Below, one piece after another: positions 1 through 8,272 of a stretch of DNA of 64,000 bases. The notes under the pieces are model-generated. The model searched no databases and was not told where the DNA came from. It saw only the letters and a list, made by a program, of their open reading frames with translations. The stretch lies in assembly GCA_009694195.1 (NCBI GenBank), contig SHVQ01000007.1, positions 1 to 64,000 of the forward strand. Reading direction: 5' to 3'. The first letter of the stretch is position 1. Each line of letters starts with the position of its first letter. The stretch comes from Rhodospirillales bacterium. Its GTDB lineage: Bacteria; Pseudomonadota; Alphaproteobacteria; Rhodospirillales; SHVQ01. The translations under genes and the position numbers were made by a program.

Positions 1-632
1 GGGACGCCAAGCTCCCGTTCCAAGCTTTCCACGGCGCCGATCGAGCGGAGCGCCGTGCAGCTGATGAACACGCCGTCGGTCTTCTTGATCGTGGCGCGGT
101 GCTCAAGGACCTTGGCCTTGATCTTGTCGGTCGGGATCTTGTCGATATCGCGGCTCTTGGCGCAGTCGAAGGACGCGAACTCGACCACGTCGACGCCGTT
201 CGCCTTCAGGAACTCGACCTCGATCTTGTTGGTCTTCTCCGGGTAAGGCGTGACCATGACGACCTTGCGGAGCCCGAGCGCCTTGTGGGCTTCGACCATC
301 GAGGTCGCAGTCGTGGTGGCGGGAATGCCGCCCGCAGCCTTGGTGATCTTGGCCGCAAGCTCCTTGTCCCAGCCGAAGCCCTTGAACAGGCTTCCGCTCG
401 TGCACGCGAAGACGATGAGCTCGGGGTCGACCTGCGAGACCTGCTGGGCGCAAGCTTCGGCCGAGTCGGTCATCAACGTGAGCGTGTCGACCGTCGCCGC
501 CGCCGAGGCCGGAGCCTGGTAGAGGCGCGAGACATGGAACGAGATATCGTTCGGCAGATAGTTCCGGAAGTCGGCTTCGACGATCGGATCGGAGGCGGGA
601 ACGAGAACGCCTAAGCGGCGCATGACGGTCAT
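1..632 (-). CDS. Maleate isomerase / Asp-Glu racemase family protein, C-terminus cut by window edge
   Basis: About 210 residues are visible from ATG 632, preceded by GGGAG six bases upstream. The N-terminus RRLGVLVPASDPIVEADF and two cysteine motifs (IVFACTSGS near residue 79, FISCTALRS near residue 193) mark the maleate cis-trans isomerase / arylmalonate decarboxylase / Asp-Glu racemase superfamily. These enzymes use a pair of cysteines for proton transfer on dicarboxylic acids. It is the downstream partner of a close paralogue, with only 20 bases between them, so the two are tandem duplicates in one operon. The last roughly 40 residues lie outside the window. The substrate cannot be told from sequence; the neighbouring hydroxy-acid dehydrogenases suggest a dicarboxylate. 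Confidence 0.8.
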   Translation of the reverse strand, partial: MTVMRRLGVLVPASDPIVEADFRNYLPNDISFHVSRLYQAPASAAATVDTLTLMTDSAEACAQQVSQVDPELIVFACTSGSLFKGFGWDKELAAKITKAAGGIPATTTATSMVEAHKALGLRKVVMVTPYPEKTNKIEVEFLKANGVDVVEFASFDCAKSRDIDKIPTDKIKAKVLEHRATIKKTDGVFISCTALRSIGAVESLERELGV

Positions 633-652
633 GGTGTACTCCCTTTGCTAAA

Positions 653-1411
653 TTACTCTGCGGCCCGGGCTTTGGGCCCGGCCTTCACTTTAAAGAGGCG
701 TCCGGCTTTGACGCCGGAGCTGTCGATGCCGAGTCTCTGCAACATGTCCCAGATGCTCGACGCGTTCGAGGTGATCACCGGCTTGTTGTACTCGGCTTCC
801 AGGGACTCGATCGTTTCCATCGAGCGGAGCGCGGTGCAGCTGATGAAGATCGCATCGCACGCCGCGATCTCCTTCTTGTTCTCGCGCACGCGTGAGATGA
901 TCTCGTCCGGCGTCTTCTTGTCGATATCGCGGCTGTTCGGGCAGTCGAAGGTCGTGTGGCTCTTGATCTCGACGCCGTTGCCCTTGAAGAACTCACGCTC
1001 GATCTTGTTGATCTCGTCCCGGTAGGGCGTGACCATGAAGGCGGTGCGCGCGCCGACCGCGTTCAGCGCTCTCGCGACGCAACCCGACGTCACGGTCGCC
1101 GGAATTCCCGTCGCGTCCGTGATGCTCTTGGCGAGCGTGTTGTCCCAGCCGACGCCTTTATAGAAACTCGCGGCGGTGCAGCAGAAGAGGATGAGTTCGG
1201 GATCGACCTGAACCATGGTCTTGGCCACGGCAGGAGCGTTATCCGTCATGCTGTTGAGCGACTCGAAGGCCGCGGTCTTGGCCTGCGCGGCCTGCGGCAG
1301 TCGGCCGGTATGGAAGGAGATGCCTTTCGGCAGGAAAAGGTGAAAGTCGTTTTCGACGATGGGATCCGAGGCCGGAATGAGAACGGCGATCCGGCGCGGC
1401 GTCTGGAACAT
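653..1411 (-). CDS. Maleate isomerase / Asp-Glu racemase family protein (intact tandem copy)
   Basis: 252 residues, the usual length for maleate cis-trans isomerases. Residues 7-20 (RIAVLIPASDPIVE) begin the first half-domain. Cys77/Cys78 in LFCCTAAS and Cys192 in ISCTALRS occupy the two catalytic cysteine positions. MVTPYRDEINKIE (around 126-138) is also typical of the family. The start ATG 1411 has GGAGG-like purines upstream (ggaggaaacc on the minus strand). It leads the short operon with the truncated copy and diverges from the Ldh2 genes across a 147-base gap carrying a nested inverted repeat. Keeping both cysteines favours isomerase or racemase over decarboxylase, which has one. The substrate is unknown. 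Confidence 0.82.
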   Translation of the reverse strand: MFQTPRRIAVLIPASDPIVENDFHLFLPKGISFHTGRLPQAAQAKTAAFESLNSMTDNAPAVAKTMVQVDPELILFCCTAASFYKGVGWDNTLAKSITDATGIPATVTSGCVARALNAVGARTAFMVTPYRDEINKIEREFFKGNGVEIKSHTTFDCPNSRDIDKKTPDEIISRVRENKKEIAACDAIFISCTALRSMETIESLEAEYNKPVITSNASSIWDMLQRLGIDSSGVKAGRLFKVKAGPKARAAE

Positions 1412-1442
1412 GGTTTCCTCCGGTTGTAAGACTGCGTGTTGA

Positions 1443-1473
1443 CCCGCGAGTCTATCTTATAGATTAACGCGGG
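1443..1473. promoter_or_regulatory. Nested inverted repeat in divergent promoter region
   Basis: Outer arms CCCGCG (1443-1448) and CGCGGG (1468-1473) enclose inner arms TCTAT (1451-1455) and ATAGA (1459-1463). The element sits between the divergent isomerase and Ldh2 genes. On the minus strand it contains TATAAG (plus 1456-1461), a good -10 match placed about 45 bases before the isomerase start. An operator overlapping a promoter is the simplest reading; no regulator gene is adjacent. Confidence 0.4.
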
Positions 1474-1558
1474 CTTCGTGGCGAGAATTTCGGGGAGCTT
1501 TTCTCGCCCCTGGCTCTGGTATATGACGGGTGCCTTCTTATCCGGGGGAGGAAACGGA

Positions 1559-2623
1559 ATGAACGGTCGGCCGACGCGAACGATCGCCGTCGCGACGCTT
1601 CGCGATTTCATGGAACGTCTCCTCGTCGCGGCGGGGGCCAGCGCCGAGAACGCACGCGACTGCGCGGGCGTGTTCCTCGAGGCCGACCTCCGCGGCATTA
1701 CGCTGCAGGGCCTCGATCACATGTCGTCCATGCTGCGAAGCTTGCGCAACGGCAAGATGGCCGGCGCCGCCCGGCCGGTGATCGCGTGCGAGACCGCAGC
1801 GACCGTGCTCATCGACGGGAACCGCGGGCCGGGGCAGGTGGCGGCAATCCTCGCCTGCGACCTGGCCGTTAAAAAGGCGCGCAAAGCCGGTACCTGTGCG
1901 GTCGCCATCCGCAATAGCTCGGATGGCTTCATGGTCGGCTATTACGTCGACCGCATCGCGCGCGAGGGGATGATCGGCTTCATCTTTTCGGACGCGCCGC
2001 CCCTCGTCCGTCCCCATGGCGGCGTCGAGCGGATCCTCGGCACCAACCCATTGGCCATCGGAATTCCGACCGGCGGCGCCAACCCGATGGTGTTCGACAT
2101 GGCGACCAGCGCCCGCTCAGCGTCGCGGGTCCGCCAGGCCGCCTATCACAACGAGGATATCCCGGGAGCAGAAGGCGTCGATTCCAAGGGCCGCTTCTCG
2201 GTCAAGGCGACGGAGGTCCGTGACGGCGCCATCGGCCCGCTCGGGGGAGCCAAAGGCTTTGGCCTTGGGATGATCGTCGCGTTGTTCTCCGGCCCGCTCA
2301 CCGGTTCCGCGTGCGGTAAGGCGCTCAATCCGTGGTTCGATCCGGCACCGGGGCATCTGCCGGGCAAGGGGCACCTGGTCATCGCGATCAATCCGGCCGC
2401 ATTCGGCGACGAGCAGGATTTCCGGATGAACGTCGGGGCCTACCTGGACAAGGTCCGCCACTCCCGCAAAGCACCGGGGGTCCACGAAATTCGCATTCCC
2501 GGCGTGCGCGCCGGAATGACGTGCGAGCAGTCGCTCCGCGAAGGCCGCGTCACCCTGTATGAAGCCATTTGGGACAACATCAAGAAGGTTGCCCACGACT
2601 TGAACGTGACAGTTCCCGCTTAA
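1559..2623 (+). CDS. Ldh2-family (malate/L-sulfolactate/ureidoglycolate dehydrogenase-like) oxidoreductase, copy 1
   Basis: 354 residues of the Ldh_2 fold (PF02615), NAD(P)-dependent dehydrogenases that oxidise 2-hydroxy acids. I chose ATG 1559 because GGGGGAGG lies just before it and because paralogues begin the same way; an ATG 27 codons upstream has no such site. Recognisable blocks are FMERLLVAAG, EADLRG, ERILGTNPLAIGIPT and FDMATSAR, then a glycine-rich GGAKGFGLGM. The family's catalytic SHG histidine is replaced: residues 47-52 read ITLQGL, with Gln at position 50. A His occurs three residues later (GLDHM). First of four Ldh2 paralogues in 5.3 kb. The substrate is unknown. Confidence 0.8.
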   Translation: MNGRPTRTIAVATLRDFMERLLVAAGASAENARDCAGVFLEADLRGITLQGLDHMSSMLRSLRNGKMAGAARPVIACETAATVLIDGNRGPGQVAAILACDLAVKKARKAGTCAVAIRNSSDGFMVGYYVDRIAREGMIGFIFSDAPPLVRPHGGVERILGTNPLAIGIPTGGANPMVFDMATSARSASRVRQAAYHNEDIPGAEGVDSKGRFSVKATEVRDGAIGPLGGAKGFGLGMIVALFSGPLTGSACGKALNPWFDPAPGHLPGKGHLVIAINPAAFGDEQDFRMNVGAYLDKVRHSRKAPGVHEIRIPGVRAGMTCEQSLREGRVTLYEAIWDNIKKVAHDLNVTVPA

Positions 2624-2640
2624 GCCGAGAGGAGGAGGCC

Positions 2641-3711
2641 GTGACCGCACAGACCGGACAGCCCCGGCGCAAGATAGACGCGAACGTGCTTCGCGACCTG
2701 ATGGAGCGCCTCCTGATGGCCGCCGGCTGCGATGGGGAAAACGCGAGGGGAGCCGCCGACGGATACCTGGAGGCCGATTTGCGCGGCCATACGATCCAGG
2801 GCCTCGACCACATGTATTCGACCCTCGGGCGCATCCAGAAGCGCGAGGTGAACGGCAAGTCGAAGCCCCGGATCGTCCGCGAAACGGAAGCCACGGCTCT
2901 CATCGACGGCGACACAGGCGAAGGGCACTTCGTCGGCTGCCAAGCCGTCGAGATCGGCATCCGCAAGGCCCGCGCCGCCGGCTCGTGCATGGTCGGCCTC
3001 ATCAACACCGACGACATCTTCATGCTGGGTTACTACGCCCACAAATTCGCCGACGCCGGCCTCGTCAGTCTCATCTTCACCAACAGCTTCCCGGTGCGCG
3101 TCCACCCGGCCGGCGGCATCGACCCTGTGCTCGGCACCAATCCCATCGGCATCGGCGTGCCGACGGCGGAAGGGTTTCCGTTGATCTGGGATTCGGCGAC
3201 CAGCACGTCGGCCATCGGACATATCCGCATCGCGAGCTACCGGGGCGATCCCATTCCGGCGGGCGTCGCCGTCGATGCCGACGGGCGCCCGACGCGCGAC
3301 GCCGTCGCCGCCCTCAAGGGCGCCCTTACGCCCTTGGCCGGGGCCAAAGGTTACGGTCTCGGGCTGTGCGCCGCGATCCTCTCGGGCCTCTTGATCAGCG
3401 CCGACCTGGGCAGCGTACTCCGCGATGCGTTCGCGCGCGGCGACGGGACGAAACGCCGCGGCCATTCGTTCATCGCGATCGACCCTCGGGCGTTCGGCGA
3501 TGCGGCCCGCTTTCGCGCCGCCGCCAGCGCGCACCTGAAGCAGATCAAGTCGTCACGCAAGACGCCCGGCGTTCGGGACATTTTGGTTCCCGGCGAGCGC
3601 GCCCTGGCGCTTCGCGAGCGCAGCCTCAAGGAGGGAGTCCTGATCCTCGAGAGCGTCTGGCAGAACACGGGCAAGCTTGCGGCTGGGCTCGGCGTCGCGA
3701 TGCCGGCGTGA
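2641..3711 (+). CDS. Ldh2-family oxidoreductase, copy 2
   Basis: 356 residues from GTG 2641, chosen because GAGAGGAGGAGG lies directly upstream and only 17 bases separate it from the copy 1 stop. Domain blocks match copy 1: DLMERLLMAAG, YLEADLRGH, DPVLGTNPIGIGVPT, IWDSATSTS and GAKGYGLGLCA. The SHG histidine position is again Gln (HTIQGLDHM, Gln53). The central segment DTGEGHFVGCQAV differs from the GPGQ seen in copies 1 and 4, so the copies are not recent duplicates and may differ in substrate. Likely cotranscribed with copy 1 and the following GST gene. Confidence 0.8.
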   Translation: MTAQTGQPRRKIDANVLRDLMERLLMAAGCDGENARGAADGYLEADLRGHTIQGLDHMYSTLGRIQKREVNGKSKPRIVRETEATALIDGDTGEGHFVGCQAVEIGIRKARAAGSCMVGLINTDDIFMLGYYAHKFADAGLVSLIFTNSFPVRVHPAGGIDPVLGTNPIGIGVPTAEGFPLIWDSATSTSAIGHIRIASYRGDPIPAGVAVDADGRPTRDAVAALKGALTPLAGAKGYGLGLCAAILSGLLISADLGSVLRDAFARGDGTKRRGHSFIAIDPRAFGDAARFRAAASAHLKQIKSSRKTPGVRDILVPGERALALRERSLKEGVLILESVWQNTGKLAAGLGVAMPA

Positions 3712-3808
3712 ACTCGGAAGATATGGCCCTTATCGCGCCAATGGTGTTAGCCTGTCGCCAGAGACAGTCCGGCCCACGGACGAACAGCGCCCGCCGCGGA
3801 GGAGACGC

Positions 3809-4420
3809 ATGAAGCTCAGGTACTCACCGACCTCGCCTTACACGCGGAAGGTGACCGTCACGGCCCTCGAAACCGGCCTGCACGACAAGATCGAGCGCGT
3901 CCCGACCAACGTCGACGATCCCAACAACGACATCTGGACGCAGAATCCGCTCGTCAAGGTTCCGTGCCTCGTCACCGACGACGGTACGCCGCTCTTCGAC
4001 TCGCCGGTGATCTGCGAGTACCTCGACAGCCTGAGCAAGGGACCGAAGATGTTCCCCGCGCCGGGCCCCGCCCGCTGGACGGCGCTGCGCCGCCAGGCGC
4101 TCGCCGACGGCATCATGGATGCGGCCATTCTCCGCATGGGCGAGAGCCGCCGCGAGAAGAACCTGCAGTCGGAGGCGTTCCTGAAGAAACAAAGCCGCAA
4201 GATGGAGCAGGGCCTCGACGCCCTCGAAGCGGAGGCCGACAAGCTGAACGGCCCCCTCGACATCGGGCTCATTTCCATCGGCTGCGTGCTCGAGTATCTC
4301 GATTTGCGGTGGCCCGGCGACGAGTGGCGGAAAAAGCGGCCGAAGCTGACCGCCTGGCAGAAGACATTCGGCCAGCGTCCGTCGATGTTGACGACCGTTC
4401 CGCCGAAGCCCACGACCTGA
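3809..4420 (+). CDS. Glutathione S-transferase family protein
   Basis: 203 residues, normal GST length. The thioredoxin-like N-domain starts MKLRYSPTSPYTRKV, where SPYTRKV is the usual active-site Ser/Thr loop. NPLVKVPCLVTDDGTPLFDS holds the cis-proline (VPCL) and the glutathione-binding ES/DS turn (FDSPVICEYLD). An all-helical C-domain follows. ATG 3809 has GGAGGAGAC immediately upstream; an in-frame ATG 44 codons earlier would overlap the preceding gene and lacks support. It sits inside the Ldh2 run, about 90 bases after copy 2, so it is probably in the same transcript. It may detoxify a reactive intermediate or act as an isomerase; the sequence does not decide. Confidence 0.85.
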   Translation: MKLRYSPTSPYTRKVTVTALETGLHDKIERVPTNVDDPNNDIWTQNPLVKVPCLVTDDGTPLFDSPVICEYLDSLSKGPKMFPAPGPARWTALRRQALADGIMDAAILRMGESRREKNLQSEAFLKKQSRKMEQGLDALEAEADKLNGPLDIGLISIGCVLEYLDLRWPGDEWRKKRPKLTAWQKTFGQRPSMLTTVPPKPTT

Positions 4421-4486
4421 CCTGCTTGACGGATCTGTCCGGGAGAGAGATGTTGCGACAATCCACCGAGGAAGGGGGAGCCCAAG

Positions 4487-5725
4487 ATGCCCAGCGCTAA
4501 ACCCGTAACAATCAAGAACAGCGATTTGCGTTCCCTCATGGAGCGGCTGATCAAGGCCGGGGGCTGCAAGCCCGATACGGTCTCCACGGTCGCCAACGTC
4601 TTCTACGAGGCGAACCTGCGCGGTATTCCGATCCAGGGCCTCAACCATCTGCTCGGGTTTGTCCGCAACTTGAAGTCGGGCAAGGTCAACCCGGACGGCA
4701 AGCCGAAACTCGTCAAGGAAGGCGCCGGCTTCGCCATGATCGAGGGCAACAAGGGCCCCGGCGTTCTCGCCGGCATCTACGCCGCCGACGTCGCGGTCGA
4801 GAAGGCGAAGAAGTCGGGCTTCTGCACGGTCGGGATCACCAACTCGGCCGACATCTACATGGTCGGCTTCTACGTCGAGCGCATCGCGCGCAACGGCTTG
4901 GTCGGCCTCTGCTTCACCGACGCGACACCCGCCGTGCACCCGACCGGCGGCATGGAGAAGATGCTGGGAACGAACCCCATCGGCATCGCCGTGCCGACCA
5001 AAGGCGGCGATCCGATCGTTCTCGACTTCGCCACCTCGGCCACGTTGCTCACCCACATCAAGTACGCCGCGGCACACGGGACGAAGCTGCCGCCCGACGT
5101 CGCCATCGGGCCGGACGGCAAGATGACGACCGATCCCAATCTCGCCCTGCAAGGCGCGGTCAGCCCGCTTGGCGGCCACAAGGGCTTCGGCCTCGGCTTG
5201 AGCGTCGCGCTTCTGTCGGGCGCCCTCGTCGGCGGCGCGATGGGACATGGTCTTGCGGGCGACAAGCCCGGACCGAAAGGCCATCTGTTCATGGCCATCG
5301 ACCCGGCGGCGTTCGGCGACCCCGACTCCTTCCGCAAGGGCGTCAGCGCCTACGTCACGGAAGTGAAGTCGTCGCGGAAGGCTCCCGGCGTGAAAGAAAT
5401 CCGCGTCCCGGGCGAGCGGAGTTTCGCCGAGCGCGAGCGTTCGCTCAAGCGCGGCACGGTCGAGATCGATCCCGTCCTGTGGGAAAACACGATCAAGCTC
5501 GCAGGCGAGCTCGGCGTTGCGTTACCCTCGCTGGGCGGCGCTCCGAAAGCTAAGCCTGCGGCGAAGAAGCCCGCCAAGAAGGCCAAGGCCGCCAAGCGCC
5601 GTCCGGCGGCGCGCAAGGCCAAGGCCGCGAAGCGTCCCGCCAAGCGAAAGGCGAGCGCGAAACGGAAGCCCGCGCGTGCGGCGAAGCGTAAGGCGCCGGC
5701 GCGGAAGGCCAAGAGGCGGCGCTAG
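4487..5725 (+). CDS. Ldh2-family oxidoreductase, copy 3, with Lys/Arg/Ala-rich C-terminal tail
   Basis: 412 residues: an Ldh2 catalytic domain (about 1-349) plus a basic tail (350-412). The start ATG 4487 has AAGGGGGAG upstream. Catalytic blocks include LMERLIKAGG, YEANLRGI, EKMLGTNPIGIAVPT, LDFATSATL and GGHKGFGLGL. The SHG histidine is Gln50 (PIQGLNHL). The tail is made of AKKPAKK- and AKRKA-type repeats and resembles histone H1 or AlgP-like bacterial tails, which bind DNA or other polyanions. The three paralogues here lack it. The reading frame is continuous to TAG 5725, so the tail belongs to the protein unless the assembly is wrong. Confidence 0.8.
   Translation: MPSAKPVTIKNSDLRSLMERLIKAGGCKPDTVSTVANVFYEANLRGIPIQGLNHLLGFVRNLKSGKVNPDGKPKLVKEGAGFAMIEGNKGPGVLAGIYAADVAVEKAKKSGFCTVGITNSADIYMVGFYVERIARNGLVGLCFTDATPAVHPTGGMEKMLGTNPIGIAVPTKGGDPIVLDFATSATLLTHIKYAAAHGTKLPPDVAIGPDGKMTTDPNLALQGAVSPLGGHKGFGLGLSVALLSGALVGGAMGHGLAGDKPGPKGHLFMAIDPAAFGDPDSFRKGVSAYVTEVKSSRKAPGVKEIRVPGERSFAERERSLKRGTVEIDPVLWENTIKLAGELGVALPSLGGAPKAKPAAKKPAKKAKAAKRRPAARKAKAAKRPAKRKASAKRKPARAAKRKAPARKAKRRR
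5534..5722 (+). repeat. Low-complexity Lys/Arg/Ala tail coding repeat
   Basis: This stretch encodes the last 63 residues of Ldh2 copy 3. By count 31 residues are Lys or Arg and 22 are Ala. Short degenerate units such as AAKKPAKK, AKAAKRP and AKRKA recur, typical of slippage-grown histone-H1-like tails. Confidence 0.8.
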
Positions 5726-5775
5726 CCGACCCTTCCGTTTATCCACGTTAGTCGGTTCACAATCGGAGCGTCGGC

Positions 5776-6840
5776 ATGGCCAGACACGCGTCGCGTATGG
5801 TTCGCATCGAAGTATTGCGCGACCTCATGGAGCGCTTGATCGCGGCCGGCGGTTGCGACCGCGAGATGCAGAAGGAGGTGGCCAACGTTTTCCTCGAGGC
5901 CAACCTCCGCGCGATCCACCACCAGGGTCTCGACTACATGCCCAAATTCCTGGAGGCGCTCAAATCGGGCAAGATCAAGCCGAACGGCCGCCCGCGCATC
6001 GTGAAGGAAGGGCCGGCTTTCGCCTTGATCGACGGCGATCGGGGCCCGGGGCAAACAGCCGGCAACATGGCGGCGGAGGTCGCGGTCCGTAAGGCGCGCG
6101 AGGCGGGCGCGGCCGCGGTCGGCGTCACCAATTCCAGCGACATGTACATGGTCGGCTATTTCGTCGACATCATCGCCGACCGGGGTTGCATCGGTCTCCT
6201 ATGGTCGGCCTCGCCGCGCCTCGCCCACCCCCATGGCGGCGTCGAGCGCCGGCTCGGCACCAACCCGCTCGCTGTCGCGGCACCCGGCGGCGACGGTTAC
6301 AACTACCTGATCGATCTCGCCACCACGGCGCTCGCGCGCTCGACCGTGCGGAACGCCGACTATCACGGCGAGCCGATCCCGGAAGGCTGTGCGCTCGGCC
6401 CCGATGGCCTCCCCACGACGAATGCCGCCCGCGCGTTGCAGGGAGCCTTGAGCCCTCTCGCCGGCGCCAAAGGCTTCGGCCTCGGGCTCATCGTCGGATT
6501 TCTCTCGGGCCCGCTCGTTGGCGGCGACGTTGGCTTCGCCATGGACGGCTGGTACGAGCCGAACCCGAAGTCGGTCGGCAACAAGGGGCACTTCTTCGTC
6601 GCCATCGACCCGGCGGCGTTCGTCGGTGCGGACGCGTACAGGCGCGCGGCGCGCGACTATTTCAATGCGTTGAAGAACTCGAAGAAGTCGCCCGGCGCGT
6701 CGGAGATTCGGATCTCCGGCGAGCGCGTGCACGGCGCGCGCAGGAAGGCGCTGGCGGAGGGCGCCGTGCCCATCGACGAGGTGGTCTGGCAGAACACGGC
6801 CAAGCTCGCCGCCAGCCTCGGCGTCGCGATGCCGGATTAG
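5776..6840 (+). CDS. Ldh2-family oxidoreductase, copy 4
   Basis: 354 residues from ATG 5776. The ribosome site is weak (cggagcg), and ATG 5797 (MVRIEVL) is an alternative start. Family blocks are DLMERLIAAGG, FLEANLR, ERRLGTNPLAVAAP, IDLATTALAR and AGAKGFGLGLIVGF. The histidine of the usual SHG motif is Gln50, in HHQGLDYM; here two histidines precede it. The gene ends eight bases before a poorly conserved spacer and faces the convergent lyase gene. Its GPGQTAGNMAAEVAVRKA block is closest to copy 1. Ldh2 proteins are cytoplasmic NAD(P)H-linked dimers; the substrate is unknown. Confidence 0.8.
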   Translation: MARHASRMVRIEVLRDLMERLIAAGGCDREMQKEVANVFLEANLRAIHHQGLDYMPKFLEALKSGKIKPNGRPRIVKEGPAFALIDGDRGPGQTAGNMAAEVAVRKAREAGAAAVGVTNSSDMYMVGYFVDIIADRGCIGLLWSASPRLAHPHGGVERRLGTNPLAVAAPGGDGYNYLIDLATTALARSTVRNADYHGEPIPEGCALGPDGLPTTNAARALQGALSPLAGAKGFGLGLIVGFLSGPLVGGDVGFAMDGWYEPNPKSVGNKGHFFVAIDPAAFVGADAYRRAARDYFNALKNSKKSPGASEIRISGERVHGARRKALAEGAVPIDEVVWQNTAKLAASLGVAMPD

Positions 6841-6864
6841 AACGTCGTCAGCTCCGAATCCAGT

Positions 6865-8226
6865 TCAGCCGCTCTTTGCGGGCGTCGCGCTGCCCGTGGC
6901 ACGATCGACGAAGATCTCGGCGAGGCCGACATACCCGTGCGGGTCGAGCATGGCGTCGATCTCGGCGCTCGTGAGGTTGGCGGCGATAGCCGGGTGATCG
7001 AGGAGGGCATCCTTGAGCGGAATGTCCTTCTCGAACGCGCCCATGCACACTTGGTAGACCATCTCGTGGGCTTCCTGCCGGCCGAACGTCTCGCTGAGCC
7101 GCATCATCACCGCTTCGGACATCAAGAGGCCCTTCTGGATGTACAGATTGCGCTCCATGTTCTGCGGCCGGACCGAGAGGCCGCGCAGCACATAGAGCAT
7201 CTTCTTTAAGGCCGCATCCGCCAGGCAGCAGACGCGGGAAAGGAATTCGCGCTCCACCTGCAGGCCGATCTTGTCCCGCTCGTGCTCCGCCAGCATCCCT
7301 TCGAGCGCCAGCGGCGCGGTCGAGCGCACGACCTTCGCGATGGCGACGATGGTCTCGCACGTCGGCGGGTTGCGCTTGTGCGGCATCGTGCTGCTGCCGA
7401 CCTTGCCCATGGCGAACGGCTCCTCGAGCTCGCCGAACTCGGTCTTCTGCAGGCAATAGATTTCGTGCGCGATCTTGCCGATGGTCGACGTGGAGATCGC
7501 GAGAACGCAGACCAGTTCCGCGATGCCGTCGCGCGCCGTGTGCCAGGTGATGTCGGGGGATCGGAGCCCAAGCTCCCGCATCAGGCCGTCTTGCACCGGA
7601 ATTCCATTCTTGCCGAGGGCGGCATGGGTGCCGACGGCGCCCGAGAACTGCCCGACGAGCACCCGCTCGCGCATCTCGCCCAAGCGTTCGAGATTGCGCG
7701 CGATCTCGGAGGCCCACACCGCGACTTTGAAACCGAAGGTGATTGGGAGCGCCTGCTGGCCGTGCGTGCGGCCGGCCATGGGCAAGGCTTTGTATTTCTG
7801 GGCAAGCGCGCAGACGACACCGTGCAGCTCGCGCGTCCCGGCCTCGATGACATCGAGCGCTTCGCGCAGCTGGAGCACGGTGCCCGTGTCGATGATGTCC
7901 TGGGTCGTCGCGCCCCAGTGCACGTACTCGCCGTGATTCCCTGCGCATACTTTCTTGATCGCGCGGAGCAGGGGCACGATCGGATGGGAGGTTCGATCCA
8001 TCTCGCGCTTGAGCTCGTCCAAATCGATGAGCTCGACACGCGCGTTCCGGCATATCTCCTTGGCGGCATCTTCCGGGATAATGCCGAGTCCGGCCTCGAC
8101 CTTGGCCAGGGCGGCTTCGACGTCCAGCCACTTCTGGACGGTGTTCTCGTCGCTGAAGATCCGCCGCATGGCCTCCGTGCTGAACTGGTCCTTGAACAGG
8201 CGGCTGTCGATCACGTAGGCGCCCAT
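6865..8226 (-). CDS. Fumarase/aspartase superfamily lyase, adenylosuccinate lyase (PurB)-like
   Basis: 453 residues. The superfamily signature is clear as GSSTMPHKRNP (around 286-296), the mobile loop carrying the catalytic Ser. GEYVHWGATTQD and GRTHGQQALPITFG are the other two conserved active-site regions, supplying TTQD and THGQ. The family eliminates a nitrogen- or carbon-linked group from a succinate moiety to give fumarate. PurB and carboxymuconate cycloisomerase are the closest named relatives. The start ATG 8226 has AGGAG about ten bases upstream. The setting (aminotransferase, exporter) suggests catabolism of an N-substituted amino dicarboxylate rather than purine synthesis, but a housekeeping PurB role cannot be excluded. 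Confidence 0.75.
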   Translation of the reverse strand: MGAYVIDSRLFKDQFSTEAMRRIFSDENTVQKWLDVEAALAKVEAGLGIIPEDAAKEICRNARVELIDLDELKREMDRTSHPIVPLLRAIKKVCAGNHGEYVHWGATTQDIIDTGTVLQLREALDVIEAGTRELHGVVCALAQKYKALPMAGRTHGQQALPITFGFKVAVWASEIARNLERLGEMRERVLVGQFSGAVGTHAALGKNGIPVQDGLMRELGLRSPDITWHTARDGIAELVCVLAISTSTIGKIAHEIYCLQKTEFGELEEPFAMGKVGSSTMPHKRNPPTCETIVAIAKVVRSTAPLALEGMLAEHERDKIGLQVEREFLSRVCCLADAALKKMLYVLRGLSVRPQNMERNLYIQKGLLMSEAVMMRLSETFGRQEAHEMVYQVCMGAFEKDIPLKDALLDHPAIAANLTSAEIDAMLDPHGYVGLAEIFVDRATGSATPAKSG

Positions 8227-8248
8227 GGCGGCCGAACTCCTGAGGTGA

Positions 8249-8260
8249 GGGGGGGGGGGG
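8249..8260. repeat. Twelve-base poly-G tract
   Basis: An uninterrupted run of 12 G lies between the aminotransferase stop and the lyase start, 22 bases before the lyase ATG on the minus strand. Such tracts slip during replication and sequencing. Its length could alter leader spacing but not the reading frame. Confidence 0.7.
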
Positions 8261-8272
8261 ATCCCAGGCGCT

